DNA from: Nocardioides immobilis
Lineage (GTDB): Bacteria; Actinomycetota; Actinomycetes; Propionibacteriales; Nocardioidaceae
Assembly: GCF_003515065.1 (NCBI RefSeq)
Contig: NZ_QXGH01000020.1
Location: forward strand, 102,911-166,910
Direction of reading: 5' to 3'
Length of the DNA stretch: 64,000 nt
How positions within the stretch are numbered: the first letter of the stretch is position 1; each line of letters opens with the position of its first letter. The notes beneath the pieces are model-generated. The model searched no databases and was not told the DNA's origin. It was given only the letters and a program-made list of their open reading frames with translations. The position numbers were made by a program, and so were the translations under genes. Of this stretch, positions 8,635 through 17,715 are shown in pieces.

Positions 8635-9819
8635 ATGAGGAGAACCCTGAAGCTGGGCGCCGCCGCCGTCGCGCTCGCCGTCTTCGTGACCGGATGCGGC
8701 AGCGAGGACGACGGCAAGTCGTCCTCCGAGGTCGACGTCAAGCAGAGCGAGGACTGCCAGACGCGCACCAAGGAGGCGCGGGACGCCGGTGAGCTCACCG
8801 AGGTGTCGCTCCAGCTCCAGTGGGTGTCGCAGGCCCAGTTCGCCGGCTACTACGCCGCCGTCGCGGAGTGCTACTTCGTCGACGAGGGCCTCGACGTCAA
8901 CATCATCGAGGGCGGCGTCGACATCGTCCCGCAGGACGTGCTCGCCTCCGGCGACGTCGACTACGCCATCTCGTGGGTGCCGAAGGTGCTCGGCTCGATC
9001 GAGCAGGGCGCCGGCATCACCAACGTCGCGCAGATCTTCGAGCGCAGCGCCACCACCCAGATCTCGTTCAAGGACAAGGACATCACGACGCCCGCCGACC
9101 TGAAGAACAAGAACGTCGGCAGCTGGGGCTTCGGCAACGAGTGGGAGCTGTTCGCCGGCATGCAGGACGCCGGCGTGGGCGTGGACGACATCAACCTGGT
9201 CCAGCAGGCGTTCGACATGAACGCGTTCCTGGCCGGCGACATCGACGCCGCGCAGGCGATGACCTACAACGAGTACGCGCAGGTCCTCGAGACCAAGAAC
9301 CCCGACACCGGCGAGCTCTACCAGCCGGAGGACCTCAACGTCATCAACTGGAACGACGTCGGCACGGCGATGCTCCAGGACGCGATCTGGGCGACGACCG
9401 AGAAGCTCTCCGACCCGGCGTACGAGGAGCAGACGGTGTCCTTCATCAAGGCGTCGATCAAGGGCTGGGCGTTCGTCCGGGACAACCCGGAGGAGGCGGC
9501 CACGATCGTCGCCGAGTCCGGATCCGAGCTCGGCCAGAGCCACCAGCTGTGGATGGCCAACGAGGTCAACAAGCTGATCTGGCCGTCGACCAACGGCGTC
9601 GGGACCATCGACGAGGAAGCGTGGGCGCAGACCGTCGACATCGCGCTCAACACCAAGAACGAGACCGGCGCGACCATCATCACCGAGGCCCCGCCGGAGT
9701 CGGCCTACACCAACGAGTACGTCGAGCAGGCACTCGCCGAGCTCGAGGACGAGGGTGTCGACACCATCGGCGCGGACTACGCGCCGATCGACGTCACCCT
9801 CAAGGAGGGCGGGAAGTAG
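8635..9819 (+). CDS. ABC transporter substrate-binding lipoprotein, NMT1/THI5-like
   Basis: 394 residues. The N-terminus is a lipoprotein signal (MRRTLKL, hydrophobic stretch, lipobox FVTGC with Cys at about residue 21). The mature domain has LQLQWVSQAQFAGYYAAVAECYFVDEGLDVNII, typical of THI5/NMT1 pyrimidine-precursor and related binding proteins, so a pyrimidine-like ligand would fit the operon. It is anchored on the outer face of the membrane and feeds the two permeases. A ribosome site (AACTGGAGAAG) lies upstream. Confidence 0.9.
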   Translation: MRRTLKLGAAAVALAVFVTGCGSEDDGKSSSEVDVKQSEDCQTRTKEARDAGELTEVSLQLQWVSQAQFAGYYAAVAECYFVDEGLDVNIIEGGVDIVPQDVLASGDVDYAISWVPKVLGSIEQGAGITNVAQIFERSATTQISFKDKDITTPADLKNKNVGSWGFGNEWELFAGMQDAGVGVDDINLVQQAFDMNAFLAGDIDAAQAMTYNEYAQVLETKNPDTGELYQPEDLNVINWNDVGTAMLQDAIWATTEKLSDPAYEEQTVSFIKASIKGWAFVRDNPEEAATIVAESGSELGQSHQLWMANEVNKLIWPSTNGVGTIDEEAWAQTVDIALNTKNETGATIITEAPPESAYTNEYVEQALAELEDEGVDTIGADYAPIDVTLKEGGK

Positions 9820-9821
9820 CC

Positions 9822-11168
9822 ATGACCCAACCGACAGCGTTGTCGGGGTCGAACGCCGTTGCGGACCTCGACGCCCGCACCACCGAGCTTGACCGGGGAC
9901 ACGTGTTCCACTCGTGGTCGGCACAGGGCGGTCTCGCCCTGCTGCCGATCGCGGGTGGGCACGGCACCCGGGTCTGGGACCACGCCGGACGTACCTATCT
10001 GGACTTCTCCAGCCAGCTGGTCAACGTCAACATCGGCCACCAGCACCCAGCGGTGGTGGCGGCGATCCAGGAGCAGGCGTCGACCCTCGCCACGATCGGC
10101 CCGGCCACCGGCAACCTCACCCGCGGGGTCGCCGCACAGCGGATCGCGGCGCGCGCACCCGAAGGCTTCAACAAGGTGTTCTTCACCAACGGCGGCGCCG
10201 ACGCCGTCGAGAACGCCATCCGGATGGCCCGGCTGCACACCGGGCGCGACAAGGTCGTGTCGACGTACCGCTCGTACCACGGCAACACCGGCGCCGCCGT
10301 TGTCGCGACCGGCGACTGGCGGCGGATCCCCAACGAGTACGCGCGCGCCCACGTGCACGTGTTCGGGCCCTACCTCTACCGCTCGGAGTTCTGGGCGACC
10401 ACACCCGAGGAGGAGTGCGAGCGCTCGCTGCGGCACCTGCGCCGGGTGATCGATTGCGAGGGCCCGGCCAGCGTCGCGGCGATCCTGCTCGAGACCATCC
10501 CCGGCACCGCCGGGGTCCTGCTGCCGCCGCCGGGCTACCTGCCGGGCGTGCGGGCGCTGGCCGACGAGTTCGGGATCATGCTGATCCTCGACGAGGTGAT
10601 GGCGGGCTTCGGGCGCACCGGCGAGTGGTTCGCACTCGACGCGTACGACGTCGTACCCGACCTGATCACGTTCGCCAAGGGGGTCAACTCCGGCTACGTC
10701 CCGGTAGGGGGCGTGGTCATCAGCGACCCGATCGCGCGGACCTTCGACGACCGGGTCTTCCCCGGCGGCCTGACCTACAGCGGTCACCCGCTGGCGGCGG
10801 CGTCGATCGTGGCGGCGCTCGACGCGATGGAGAGCGAGGGCATCGTCACCCACGCGAAGCAGATCGGTGCCGACGCGATCGGCCCCGGTCTCGCCGTGCT
10901 GGCCGAGAAGCACCCGGTGGTCGGCGAGGTCCGCGGCACCGGCGTGTTCTGGGCGATGGAGCTGGTGGCCGACCGGTCCACCCGCGAGCCGCTGTCGGCG
11001 GCGCTGATGGGCCGCGCGAAGGGCGAGCTCGTCGGTCGCGGCCTGCTGCCGTTCATCGCCGACAACCGCATCCATGTCGTGCCCCCGTGCGTGGTCACCG
11101 CCGACGAGGTGGCCGAGGCGCTGGCGACGTACGACGAAGTCCTGTCCCTGCTCGACGAGGAGCTGTAA
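9822..11168 (+). CDS. Class III omega-aminotransferase (beta-alanine / 3-aminoisobutyrate : pyruvate type)
   Basis: 448-residue PLP enzyme of the ornithine/GABA aminotransferase fold. Seen: substrate region YLDFSSQLVNVNIGHQHP, FFTNGGADAVENAIRMAR, cofactor Asp in ILDEVMAGFGRTGEW, Schiff-base Lys in TFAKGVNSGYVPVGG. In this operon it most likely turns beta-alanine or beta-aminoisobutyrate into malonate or methylmalonate semialdehyde, which the next gene oxidises. It starts two bases after the lipoprotein stop. Confidence 0.9.
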   Translation: MTQPTALSGSNAVADLDARTTELDRGHVFHSWSAQGGLALLPIAGGHGTRVWDHAGRTYLDFSSQLVNVNIGHQHPAVVAAIQEQASTLATIGPATGNLTRGVAAQRIAARAPEGFNKVFFTNGGADAVENAIRMARLHTGRDKVVSTYRSYHGNTGAAVVATGDWRRIPNEYARAHVHVFGPYLYRSEFWATTPEEECERSLRHLRRVIDCEGPASVAAILLETIPGTAGVLLPPPGYLPGVRALADEFGIMLILDEVMAGFGRTGEWFALDAYDVVPDLITFAKGVNSGYVPVGGVVISDPIARTFDDRVFPGGLTYSGHPLAAASIVAALDAMESEGIVTHAKQIGADAIGPGLAVLAEKHPVVGEVRGTGVFWAMELVADRSTREPLSAALMGRAKGELVGRGLLPFIADNRIHVVPPCVVTADEVAEALATYDEVLSLLDEEL

Positions 11169-11173
11169 TACCC

Positions 11174-12679
11174 ATGACTCGCCAAGAAACCAACATGCTG
11201 GACCACTGGATCTCCGGCGCGACCGACCCCGGCGAGGGCACCCGCACCGGACCGGTCTACGACCCCGCCCTCGGCGTCGTCAGCAAGGAGGTGCGCTTCG
11301 GCACCGCCGCCGACGTCGACCGCGCGGTCGGCGTGGCCAAGGCCGCGTTCGCAGACTGGGGCAACGCCTCGATCACCAAGCGGCAGAACGTGATGTTCGG
11401 CTTCCGCGAGATCCTCAACGAGCGCAAGGACGAGCTCGCCGCGATCCTGACGTCCGAGCACGGCAAGGTGCTGTCGGACGCCGCCGGCGAGGTGGCCCGG
11501 GGCCTCGAGGTCGTCGAGTTCGCCTGCTCCATGCCGCACCTCACCAAGGGCGCGTTCTCGCAGAACGTCTCGACCGAGGTCGACGTCTACTCGGTGAAGG
11601 AGCCGCTCGGCGTCGTCGGCATCATCAGCCCGTTCAACTTCCCGGCAATGGTGCCGATGTGGTTCTTCCCGATCGCGATCGCGACCGGCAACACCGTCGT
11701 GCTGAAGCCGAGCGAGAAGGACCCGAGCGTCGCCAACTGGATCGGCGCGGCGCTCAAGGAGGCGGGCCTGCCCGATGGTGTGTTCAACGTCGTCCACGGT
11801 GACAAGGAGGCGGTCGACGCGCTGCTGACCCACCCCGACGTCGCCTCGATCTCGTTCGTCGGCTCGACCCCGATCGCGAAGTACGTCTACGAGACCGCCA
11901 CCTCCCACGGCAAGCGGGTGCAGGCGCTCGGGGGCGCCAAGAACCACATGCTGGTCCTTCCCGACGCCGACCTCGACCTGGTCGCGGACTCGGCGGTCAA
12001 CGCCGGCTTCGGCTCGGCCGGCGAGCGGTGCATGGCGATCTCGGTCGTGCTCGCCGTCGAGCCGGTCGCCGACGAGCTGATCGAGAAGATCCGCGACCGG
12101 ATGGGCAAGCTGGTCACCGGCGACGGGCGCAAGGGCTGCGACATGGGCCCTCTCATCACCCGCGAGCACCGCGACAAGGTCGCCGGCTACCTCGACGTCG
12201 CCGCGACCGACGGAGCGAGCGTGGTCGTCGACGGCCGCGAGGCGGAGTACGACGGCGCCGCCGACGGGTTCTGGCTCGGCCCGACCCTGATCGACCAGGT
12301 GCCGACGACGTCGAAGGTCTACCAGGACGAGATCTTCGGTCCCGTCCTCTCGGTGGTCCGGGTGTCGTCGTACGCCGAGGGCGTCGACCTCATCAACTCC
12401 GGCCCCTACGGCAACGGCACCGCGATCTTCACCAACGACGGCGGCGCCGCCCGCCGCTTCCAGCGCGAGGTCGAGGTCGGGATGGTCGGCATCAACGTGC
12501 CGATCCCGGTGCCGGTCGCCTACCACTCCTTCGGCGGCTACAAGGCGTCGATCTTCGGCGACGCGAAGGCCTACGGCCCGCAGGGCGTCGAGTTCTTCAC
12601 CCGCGAGAAGGCGATCACCAGCCGCTGGCTCGACCCGTCCCACGGAGGGATCAACCTGGGCTTCCCCCAGCACGATTGA
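11174..12679 (+). CDS. mmsA: CoA-acylating methylmalonate-semialdehyde dehydrogenase
   Basis: 501-residue aldehyde dehydrogenase of the MmsA/IolA group. Catalytic Cys is in SAGERCMAIS. The position of the usual ALDH general-base Glu is occupied by Asn in LGGAKNHMLVLPD, a hallmark of this CoA-dependent family. It converts methylmalonate or malonate semialdehyde plus CoA and NAD to propionyl-CoA or acetyl-CoA with CO2 release, completing the pyrimidine route. It is the last gene of the operon, five bases after the aminotransferase; the next gene lies on the other strand. Confidence 0.95.
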   Translation: MTRQETNMLDHWISGATDPGEGTRTGPVYDPALGVVSKEVRFGTAADVDRAVGVAKAAFADWGNASITKRQNVMFGFREILNERKDELAAILTSEHGKVLSDAAGEVARGLEVVEFACSMPHLTKGAFSQNVSTEVDVYSVKEPLGVVGIISPFNFPAMVPMWFFPIAIATGNTVVLKPSEKDPSVANWIGAALKEAGLPDGVFNVVHGDKEAVDALLTHPDVASISFVGSTPIAKYVYETATSHGKRVQALGGAKNHMLVLPDADLDLVADSAVNAGFGSAGERCMAISVVLAVEPVADELIEKIRDRMGKLVTGDGRKGCDMGPLITREHRDKVAGYLDVAATDGASVVVDGREAEYDGAADGFWLGPTLIDQVPTTSKVYQDEIFGPVLSVVRVSSYAEGVDLINSGPYGNGTAIFTNDGGAARRFQREVEVGMVGINVPIPVPVAYHSFGGYKASIFGDAKAYGPQGVEFFTREKAITSRWLDPSHGGINLGFPQHD

Positions 12680-12697
12680 CGGAGCGACGGCCGCCGG

Positions 12698-13903
12698 TCA
12701 CAGGAAGACCTTGCCCTCGCCGCGGTACGTCGGAGCCGTGCCGACCACGCGGCCGCCCTCCACCAGGTGCAGCTCGTCGACGTGCTCGCAGAGCTCGCCG
12801 GCCTTCGTGTGCCGGAACCAGACCCGGTCGCCGATCCGCAGGCCGGCCGCTCCCTTGCCGGTCAGAGGCGTCTGCACCTCGCCGGCGCCCTCGGCGGGCA
12901 GCAGCTCCAGACCCGTCGGCCACACCGGAGCGGGCAGCCGGTCCTGGCCGACCGCACCGGACGCGATCCACCCGCCCCCCAGGACGGTGGCGTGGCGCGG
13001 CGAGGGCCGGCGGACGACGGAGAGGACGAAGTGGGCGGCCGGCCGGGGGCGGAAGCGGGTGTAGTGGTCGAACAGGTGCGGTCCGAACAGTCCTGACCCC
13101 GCCGCGATCTCGGTGACGGCGGCCTCGGCGCTGGTGGTCTCGATGCTGCCCGTGCCGCCGCCGTTGACGAACTCGAGCGGGGCGATCTCCTCGACCGCGG
13201 CGACCGCGGCGGCCCGGCGCTCGGCGAGCTCGTGGGCGGAGACCCGCTGCATCGCGCGGACGGCGTACTTGCGCAGCCCTGGCTGGTTGTTGCCGACGCC
13301 GGCGATCTGCCCCTCGTAGCCCATCAGCCCGACCAGCGTGAACCGCGGGTGCGAGGCGACGGCCCGCGCGAGGGCGGCCGCCTGCTCGGGCGTGTGCGTC
13401 GGCGAGCGCCGCGCGCCCAGGTGGACCAGGCTGCCCGCGAGTCGCAACGAGGCGTCGAGCTCGATGCAGACCCGGACCTTCGGGCCGCCCCGGCTGCCTG
13501 GTCCGATCGCCGCGGCGGTGAGCTCGAGCTGCTCGACGCTGTCGATCATGATCGTGACCCGGTCGGCGAGCCTGTCGTCACCCGCGAGCACGGCCAGCGC
13601 GCGCCGGTCGACGGTCGGGTAGCCGACCACCACGTCGTCGTGCTCGCCGGCCAGCCACAGCGCCTCGGGCAGCGTGAAGGCCAGCACCCCGGCGTAGCCC
13701 GGCCGCCGCAGGGTGCGGCGGATGACCTCCCGGCAGCGCACCGACTTGCTCGCGACCCGGATCGGCGACCCGCCTGCCCGCCGGGTGAGGTCGGCGGCGT
13801 TGGCGTCGAGCGCGGCGAGGTCGAGCACGGCGTACGGCGGCTCGAGGTCGGCGGTGGCGCGGGCGAGGTCGTCGTACGACGAGGGCCCGCTCGCGGTGCT
13901 CAT
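12698..13903 (-). CDS. PLP-dependent D-threonine aldolase / D-serine dehydratase-like protein
   Basis: 401-residue alanine-racemase-N fold with a C-terminal DSD-like domain. The PLP lysine is in IRVASKSVRCREV, the glycine-rich phosphate site in VGLMGYEGQIAG, and FVNGGGTGSIE is present. Such enzymes cleave or dehydrate D-3-hydroxy amino acids. The start is the ATG of MSTASGPSSYDD, five bases after the stop of the upstream lactone oxidase, so the two are co-transcribed. It converges on mmsA. Exact substrate unknown. Confidence 0.85.
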   Translation of the reverse strand: MSTASGPSSYDDLARATADLEPPYAVLDLAALDANAADLTRRAGGSPIRVASKSVRCREVIRRTLRRPGYAGVLAFTLPEALWLAGEHDDVVVGYPTVDRRALAVLAGDDRLADRVTIMIDSVEQLELTAAAIGPGSRGGPKVRVCIELDASLRLAGSLVHLGARRSPTHTPEQAAALARAVASHPRFTLVGLMGYEGQIAGVGNNQPGLRKYAVRAMQRVSAHELAERRAAAVAAVEEIAPLEFVNGGGTGSIETTSAEAAVTEIAAGSGLFGPHLFDHYTRFRPRPAAHFVLSVVRRPSPRHATVLGGGWIASGAVGQDRLPAPVWPTGLELLPAEGAGEVQTPLTGKGAAGLRIGDRVWFRHTKAGELCEHVDELHLVEGGRVVGTAPTYRGEGKVFL

Positions 13904-13908
13904 CAGGG

Positions 13909-15207
13909 TCACTTCCCGAGCACCCTCTCCAGGTAGGGGTTGGCGAAGGCGCGGTGCGGGTCGACCTCGTCGCGGAGCGCGGCGAAGTCGTCGAACCGCG
14001 GGTACCGCTCGCGCATCTCCGCGGCGTCGAGCCGGTGCATCTTGCCCCAGTGCGGCCGACCGCCGGCGTCGCCGAGCACGTCCTCGCAGACGCCGAACCA
14101 CCGCTCGTGCGGCATCCGGTGGTACTGGTGGAACGCGACGACGGCGGAGTCCCGCTCGAAGGCCGGCGACAGCCAGATGTCGTCGCTGCGCGCGAACCGC
14201 ACCTCGAACGGGAACGACACCGCCTCGTCGTGGGTGTCGACCCACGTCTTCAGCTCGCGCAGCGCCGGCACCAGAGCGGCGCGCGGGATGAAGTACTCGC
14301 CCTCGCGGAAGCGGACACTGCGCTGCGAGGCGAACACGTTCGGCGCCAGGTCGGTGAAGTCGCGAGCGGAGACCGCCTTCGTCACGAACCGGGTGATGCC
14401 CGGGACCAGCCGGGGGACCCGGCTGCCGACCCGCAGCATGGCCTCGAACCCGATGTTGGTGACGATCCGGTCGTCCACCGTGCGGGTGAACGCGCTCATC
14501 GGGTGGAGGTCGGTGTCGCCGGGCAGCCGCGAGAAGCGCCGGGTCAGCGCGGTCGTGGTGTGCGGGAACCAGAAGAACTCGAAGTGGTCGTTGGTCGCGA
14601 CGAGGTCGTCGACCTGGTCGAGCACGTCGTCGAGCGGCATCGGCGCGTCCACGGCGCGGAGGGCGTAGAGCGGGACGCACTGCAGGGTCACCTTGGTGAT
14701 CACGCCGAGCGCGCCGAGCGCCACCCGCGCCGCGGCGAACAGGTCCGGCCGCTCGTCGGCCGAGCAGGTGACCACCGTGCCGTCGGCCAGCACGAGCTCC
14801 AGCGCGCGGACCTGCGTCGAGATGCTGCCGAACCGCTCACCACTGCCGTGGGTGCCCGTCGAGACCGCGCCCGCGATGGTCTGCCGGTCGATGTCGCCAA
14901 GGATCTCCATCGCGAGGCCGTGGCGGGCCAGCAGCGGGTTCAGCTGGTGCAGCGGGAGGCCGGCATCGACGGTGACCAGCCCGGACGTGCGGTCGATCGC
15001 GTGCGCGCTGGTGAGCCGGTCGGGCAGCAGCTGGACGCCCGGTGCCACGGCGACGCCGGAGAACGAGTGCCCCGAGCCGATCGCCTTGACGGGCAGGCCG
15101 TCCTGCGCGGCCTGCTTCACCTCGGCCGCGACCTCGTCGGTCGAGGCGGGGGTCGCGGTGCGCGCAGGCGTGGCCTGCTCGGTGCGTGCCCAGTTCTGCC
15201 AGGTCAT
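13909..15207 (-). CDS. FAD-linked D-arabinono-1,4-lactone oxidase family protein
   Basis: About 432 residues. An N-terminal FAD-binding PCMH domain includes GSGHSFSGVAV, whose His is the usual covalent flavin site; the C-terminal ALO domain shows PHWGKMHRLDA and ends DPHRAFANPYLERVLG. Family members oxidise sugar-1,4-lactones or alditols with oxygen. The start at MTWQNWART is chosen by family habit; in-frame ATGs at 15243 and 15267 would extend it and cannot be excluded, since a GGAAGGGG-like site precedes 15243. It forms a two-gene unit with the PLP enzyme downstream. Confidence 0.85.
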   Translation of the reverse strand: MTWQNWARTEQATPARTATPASTDEVAAEVKQAAQDGLPVKAIGSGHSFSGVAVAPGVQLLPDRLTSAHAIDRTSGLVTVDAGLPLHQLNPLLARHGLAMEILGDIDRQTIAGAVSTGTHGSGERFGSISTQVRALELVLADGTVVTCSADERPDLFAAARVALGALGVITKVTLQCVPLYALRAVDAPMPLDDVLDQVDDLVATNDHFEFFWFPHTTTALTRRFSRLPGDTDLHPMSAFTRTVDDRIVTNIGFEAMLRVGSRVPRLVPGITRFVTKAVSARDFTDLAPNVFASQRSVRFREGEYFIPRAALVPALRELKTWVDTHDEAVSFPFEVRFARSDDIWLSPAFERDSAVVAFHQYHRMPHERWFGVCEDVLGDAGGRPHWGKMHRLDAAEMRERYPRFDDFAALRDEVDPHRAFANPYLERVLGK

Positions 15208-15300
15208 CCCGGAAGGTCCCCTCGTCCCGTAGGTCTCCAGCATGACGGGGGACCCCTTCCAGGTCAACTGACCTACTTCGCCGTGACGGCCCTGGCGGCG

Positions 15301-16203
15301 CTACAAGGACGACCCGCCGTCGAATCCCCAGCGCAGGCCGAAGGTTCCGGGTCCGAACTGGGTGCGGACGGCGTGCACCGTGGAGCCGGAGGCGACATCG
15401 AGCGCGCGGGTGCCCTCCTCGTCGTCGACCGTGAACTCCTCGCACCACGACGGCAGCCGGTCAGGGTCGAACCTGACCCAGATCACGCTCTCCCTCGTGC
15501 GGCGGGCGACCGCGTGGGTGCACTCGGAGGTCGATGGGTAGTCCTCGGGGTACTCGACGCAGAACTCGAGCATCGCCGTGCTTCCTCCCGGCAGGGGTCG
15601 CTCCATCTCGACCAGGTAGCCGACGACCGTCCCGCTGGAGTGGCGGAGGCTGCGGACGAAGCGACCACCGATCGCCGCGGTGAGGACGGGTACCACGTCG
15701 GTGCGGCTCGGGGCCACCTCGATCCAGATCAGCTCGGAGACGACCCCCGACGTCGCCTGGAGCACCGAGCGGGTGCGGCGCTGCCGGATGCGCCCTCGAT
15801 CGTCCACCTCGACGACGACGTGGGTGCTGATCTCGCGCAGGTCGTCCGTCGGTCTCGTCCGGAGCGCCGCGCAGGTCTCGGCCGCCGCGGTGCTGACCAG
15901 GTCGTCGTCGAACGGGAACTCTGCCTCCGGGACGGGGATCGTGCGGGACGGCGGTCCGAGGCTGTCCTCCAGCGAGCCCGGCGCCAACCGGAGCAGGTCC
16001 TCGATCTCGGCGAGCGCGGCGAGGGACGCGGCCCCGTCCGGCTTGCGACGCCCGGACCGCCAGTAGCTCAGCGTCGAGAGTGACACCGGGTTGCCGCGGT
16101 CGAGGAGCCGGTCGCGCAGCCACACCAGGCTCACGTCGCGAACGGCGATGGCATCGGCCAGGCGCTGGGAGAAGGTGGCCTCCGTGGTGTCCGGTGATTT
16201 CAC
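15301..16203 (-). CDS. HTH-domain protein of unknown family, tandem paralogue A
   Basis: 300 residues, GTG start (VKSPDTTEA). Residues about 8-75 are an XRE-like helix-turn-helix (VWLRDRLLDRGNPVSLSTLSYWRSGRRKPDG), with the recognition part SLSTLSYWRSGRR. The remaining 220 residues have no domain I recognise; they are rich in beta-strand-like segments and end with FGPGTFGLRWGFDG. The next gene upstream is a clear paralogue with the same architecture. A one-component regulator with a ligand-binding C-terminus is plausible but not shown. Confidence 0.75.
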   Translation of the reverse strand: MKSPDTTEATFSQRLADAIAVRDVSLVWLRDRLLDRGNPVSLSTLSYWRSGRRKPDGAASLAALAEIEDLLRLAPGSLEDSLGPPSRTIPVPEAEFPFDDDLVSTAAAETCAALRTRPTDDLREISTHVVVEVDDRGRIRQRRTRSVLQATSGVVSELIWIEVAPSRTDVVPVLTAAIGGRFVRSLRHSSGTVVGYLVEMERPLPGGSTAMLEFCVEYPEDYPSTSECTHAVARRTRESVIWVRFDPDRLPSWCEEFTVDDEEGTRALDVASGSTVHAVRTQFGPGTFGLRWGFDGGSSL

Positions 16204-16414
16204 AGGCGGTCCCGAGAGTGTGTGGAGGGCTGGCTACTAGCGTGATGCTACGGCCGCGCGACGGACGGGTCCGACCACTGGACCCGGACTCCTGGGGGAG
16301 TAGCGCGGTCCGTTCGGGTGTCTCGTCCCTGGCTCCGAGTCGGGCGAGTACTCAGCGCGGCGCCCGCGGGCAGGGGAAGACGCCGATCCCCCGCTCGCGG
16401 GAGCCGACGCGTCC
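16204..16414. promoter_or_regulatory. Promoter region of HTH paralogue A
   Basis: 211-bp gap between the two paralogues. The 60 bp next to the gene resemble the upstream region of paralogue B: both read (minus strand) GGCC, a TANNNT hexamer (TAGCAT or TACGAT), a CAGCCC/CGGCCC block and CACACAC before the GTG start. This points to duplicated promoters. A 6-bp hairpin (GGGTCC / GGACCC) lies near 16266-16284. Nothing coding is seen. Confidence 0.5.
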
Positions 16415-17305
16415 TCAGCTCCCATCGAAGCCCCACCGCAGGCCGAAGACACCGGGACCGAAGCTGCGGCGGAAGACGTGCGCCGTCGTACCGGTGTCGA
16501 GGCTCCTGGTGGCGGTCGGAGCGGCGCCGTCGTCGGTGAACTCCGCCCACCACGCCGGGAGTCGGGACGGGTGGAACCGGACCCACAGCAGGAGCTCGCC
16601 GCCCGACCGGGAGCGGCCGTGCATGCACTCGAGGGTCGGCGCCTCGTCGTAGGGGAAGTCGGTGACCCACTCCAGGGCGGCGGTGTCGGGGGCACTCACG
16701 CGTCGCTCGAGCTCGAGCACCACGCCGTACGCCGTACCGCTCGGGTGGTCGTACGTGCGGGTCAGCCGCGCGCCATACGCGCTCGTGAACGCCGGTGGGC
16801 CGTCCTCTCCCTCGACGACCTCGATCCAGGGGTACTCGGACACTGTTCCGGACGTGACCTGGACGACCATCCGGATCCACCGGTGCCGCAGCACGCCGGT
16901 CTCGTCGACATCGGCGACGATGTGGGTCGTGATCTCGCGGAACACCCCGAACGGCGCGCCCAGTGCTTCGGTGGTCTCCTCCGCGGCGCCGCTGACCGGC
17001 CTCGCCTCGAACGGGGGCACCGGCGCGGCCAGCGGACCGACCCGGCGGTGGGGGCCGAGCCGGTTCGTGAGGTAGCTCTCCGGCAGGCCGAGGAGCTGCT
17101 CGATCTCGGCGATCGCCGCGAACGAGCTGGCACCCTCCGGGTGGCGGCGGCCGGACCGCCAGTAGCTCAGGGTCGTCAACGACACCGGGCTGCCGCGAGC
17201 GGCGAGTCGGTCGCGCAGCCACACCAGGGTGACGTCGCGCGCGCCGATGGCCGCGCGCAGACTCGCGGCGAAGCCGTCGTCCGGATCGGCAGGGCTCGAT
17301 TTCAC
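16415..17305 (-). CDS. HTH-domain protein of unknown family, tandem paralogue B
   Basis: 296 residues from the GTG of VKSSPADPDDG, preceded by AGGGGGT at a good distance. The longer open frame up to 17506 would read through the promoter block shared with paralogue A, so it is rejected. Architecture as in A: XRE-like HTH with SLTTLSYWRSGRRHPEG, then a long unassigned C-terminal domain with EITTHIVADVDETG, FHPSRLPAWWAEF and the terminal FGPGVFGLRWGFDGS. About half the residues match paralogue A, with best conservation in the HTH and the last 15 residues. Confidence 0.75.
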   Translation of the reverse strand: MKSSPADPDDGFAASLRAAIGARDVTLVWLRDRLAARGSPVSLTTLSYWRSGRRHPEGASSFAAIAEIEQLLGLPESYLTNRLGPHRRVGPLAAPVPPFEARPVSGAAEETTEALGAPFGVFREITTHIVADVDETGVLRHRWIRMVVQVTSGTVSEYPWIEVVEGEDGPPAFTSAYGARLTRTYDHPSGTAYGVVLELERRVSAPDTAALEWVTDFPYDEAPTLECMHGRSRSGGELLLWVRFHPSRLPAWWAEFTDDGAAPTATRSLDTGTTAHVFRRSFGPGVFGLRWGFDGS

Positions 17306-17479
17306 ACTCGACCCCCTGTGTGTGAAGGGCCGGCTCTTACCGTGATCGTAGCGGCCATCTGTCGCGAGATCCGTGAGTGATCTCGGGCCATCGGGGACCA
17401 GGCAGGGCGGCCGGGGGCGGGTTCCATGCGCTCCACATGGGATCCACACGCGATGCTCGCGAGTGCAAGGGGTCAGGCC

Positions 17480-17655
17480 GCCCCTCGCGCTCGCGGGCCT
17501 CGCCATCCTGCGCCAGGCAGGGGATCGGCGGAGGAGCTGTCTACGACGCCCTCGTCGCGGCGACTGCTGCCGAGCACGGCATGGTGCTGTTGTCCCGTGA
17601 CCGGCGCGCGCGGTCGACGTACGACGCGATCGGCGTCCGCTACCAGATCGTCTGA
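17480..17655 (+). pseudogene. Remnant of a PIN-domain (VapC-type) toxin gene
   Basis: The 3' end of a PIN nuclease can be read as LALAGLAILRQAG, then after a frame change in the GGGG run near 17519-17523, IGGGAVYDALVAATAAEHG, LLSRDRRARSTYDAIGV and a TGA stop. GGGAVYDALVAATA with LLSRDRRA is typical of the second half of actinobacterial VapC proteins. No start, no N-terminal catalytic Asp region and no antitoxin gene are present, so this is debris. Bases 17306-17480 show nothing else. Confidence 0.6.
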
Positions 17656-17667
17656 CTGGCCCAAATA

Positions 17668-17691
17668 CAAACAGTCAGGCTTGACTGTTTG
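17668..17691. promoter_or_regulatory. TetR-family operator, copy 1 (autoregulatory)
   Basis: Perfect inverted repeat CAAACAGTCA-N4-TGACTGTTTG, whose right half contains TTGACT (17681-17686), a likely -35. It ends 25 bases before the GTG of the TetR gene. A second copy of the same design lies at 43941-43964. A repressor bound here would block the promoter of the whole acyl-CoA operon. Confidence 0.7.
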
Positions 17692-17715
17692 TTTGTGGCG
17701 AGCCATCCTGAACGG

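Noticed and set aside
16415..17506. A 67-residue N-terminal extension of HTH paralogue B
   Set aside because: The extension covers the promoter block shared with paralogue A; both proteins align from a GTG-AAA-TC start.
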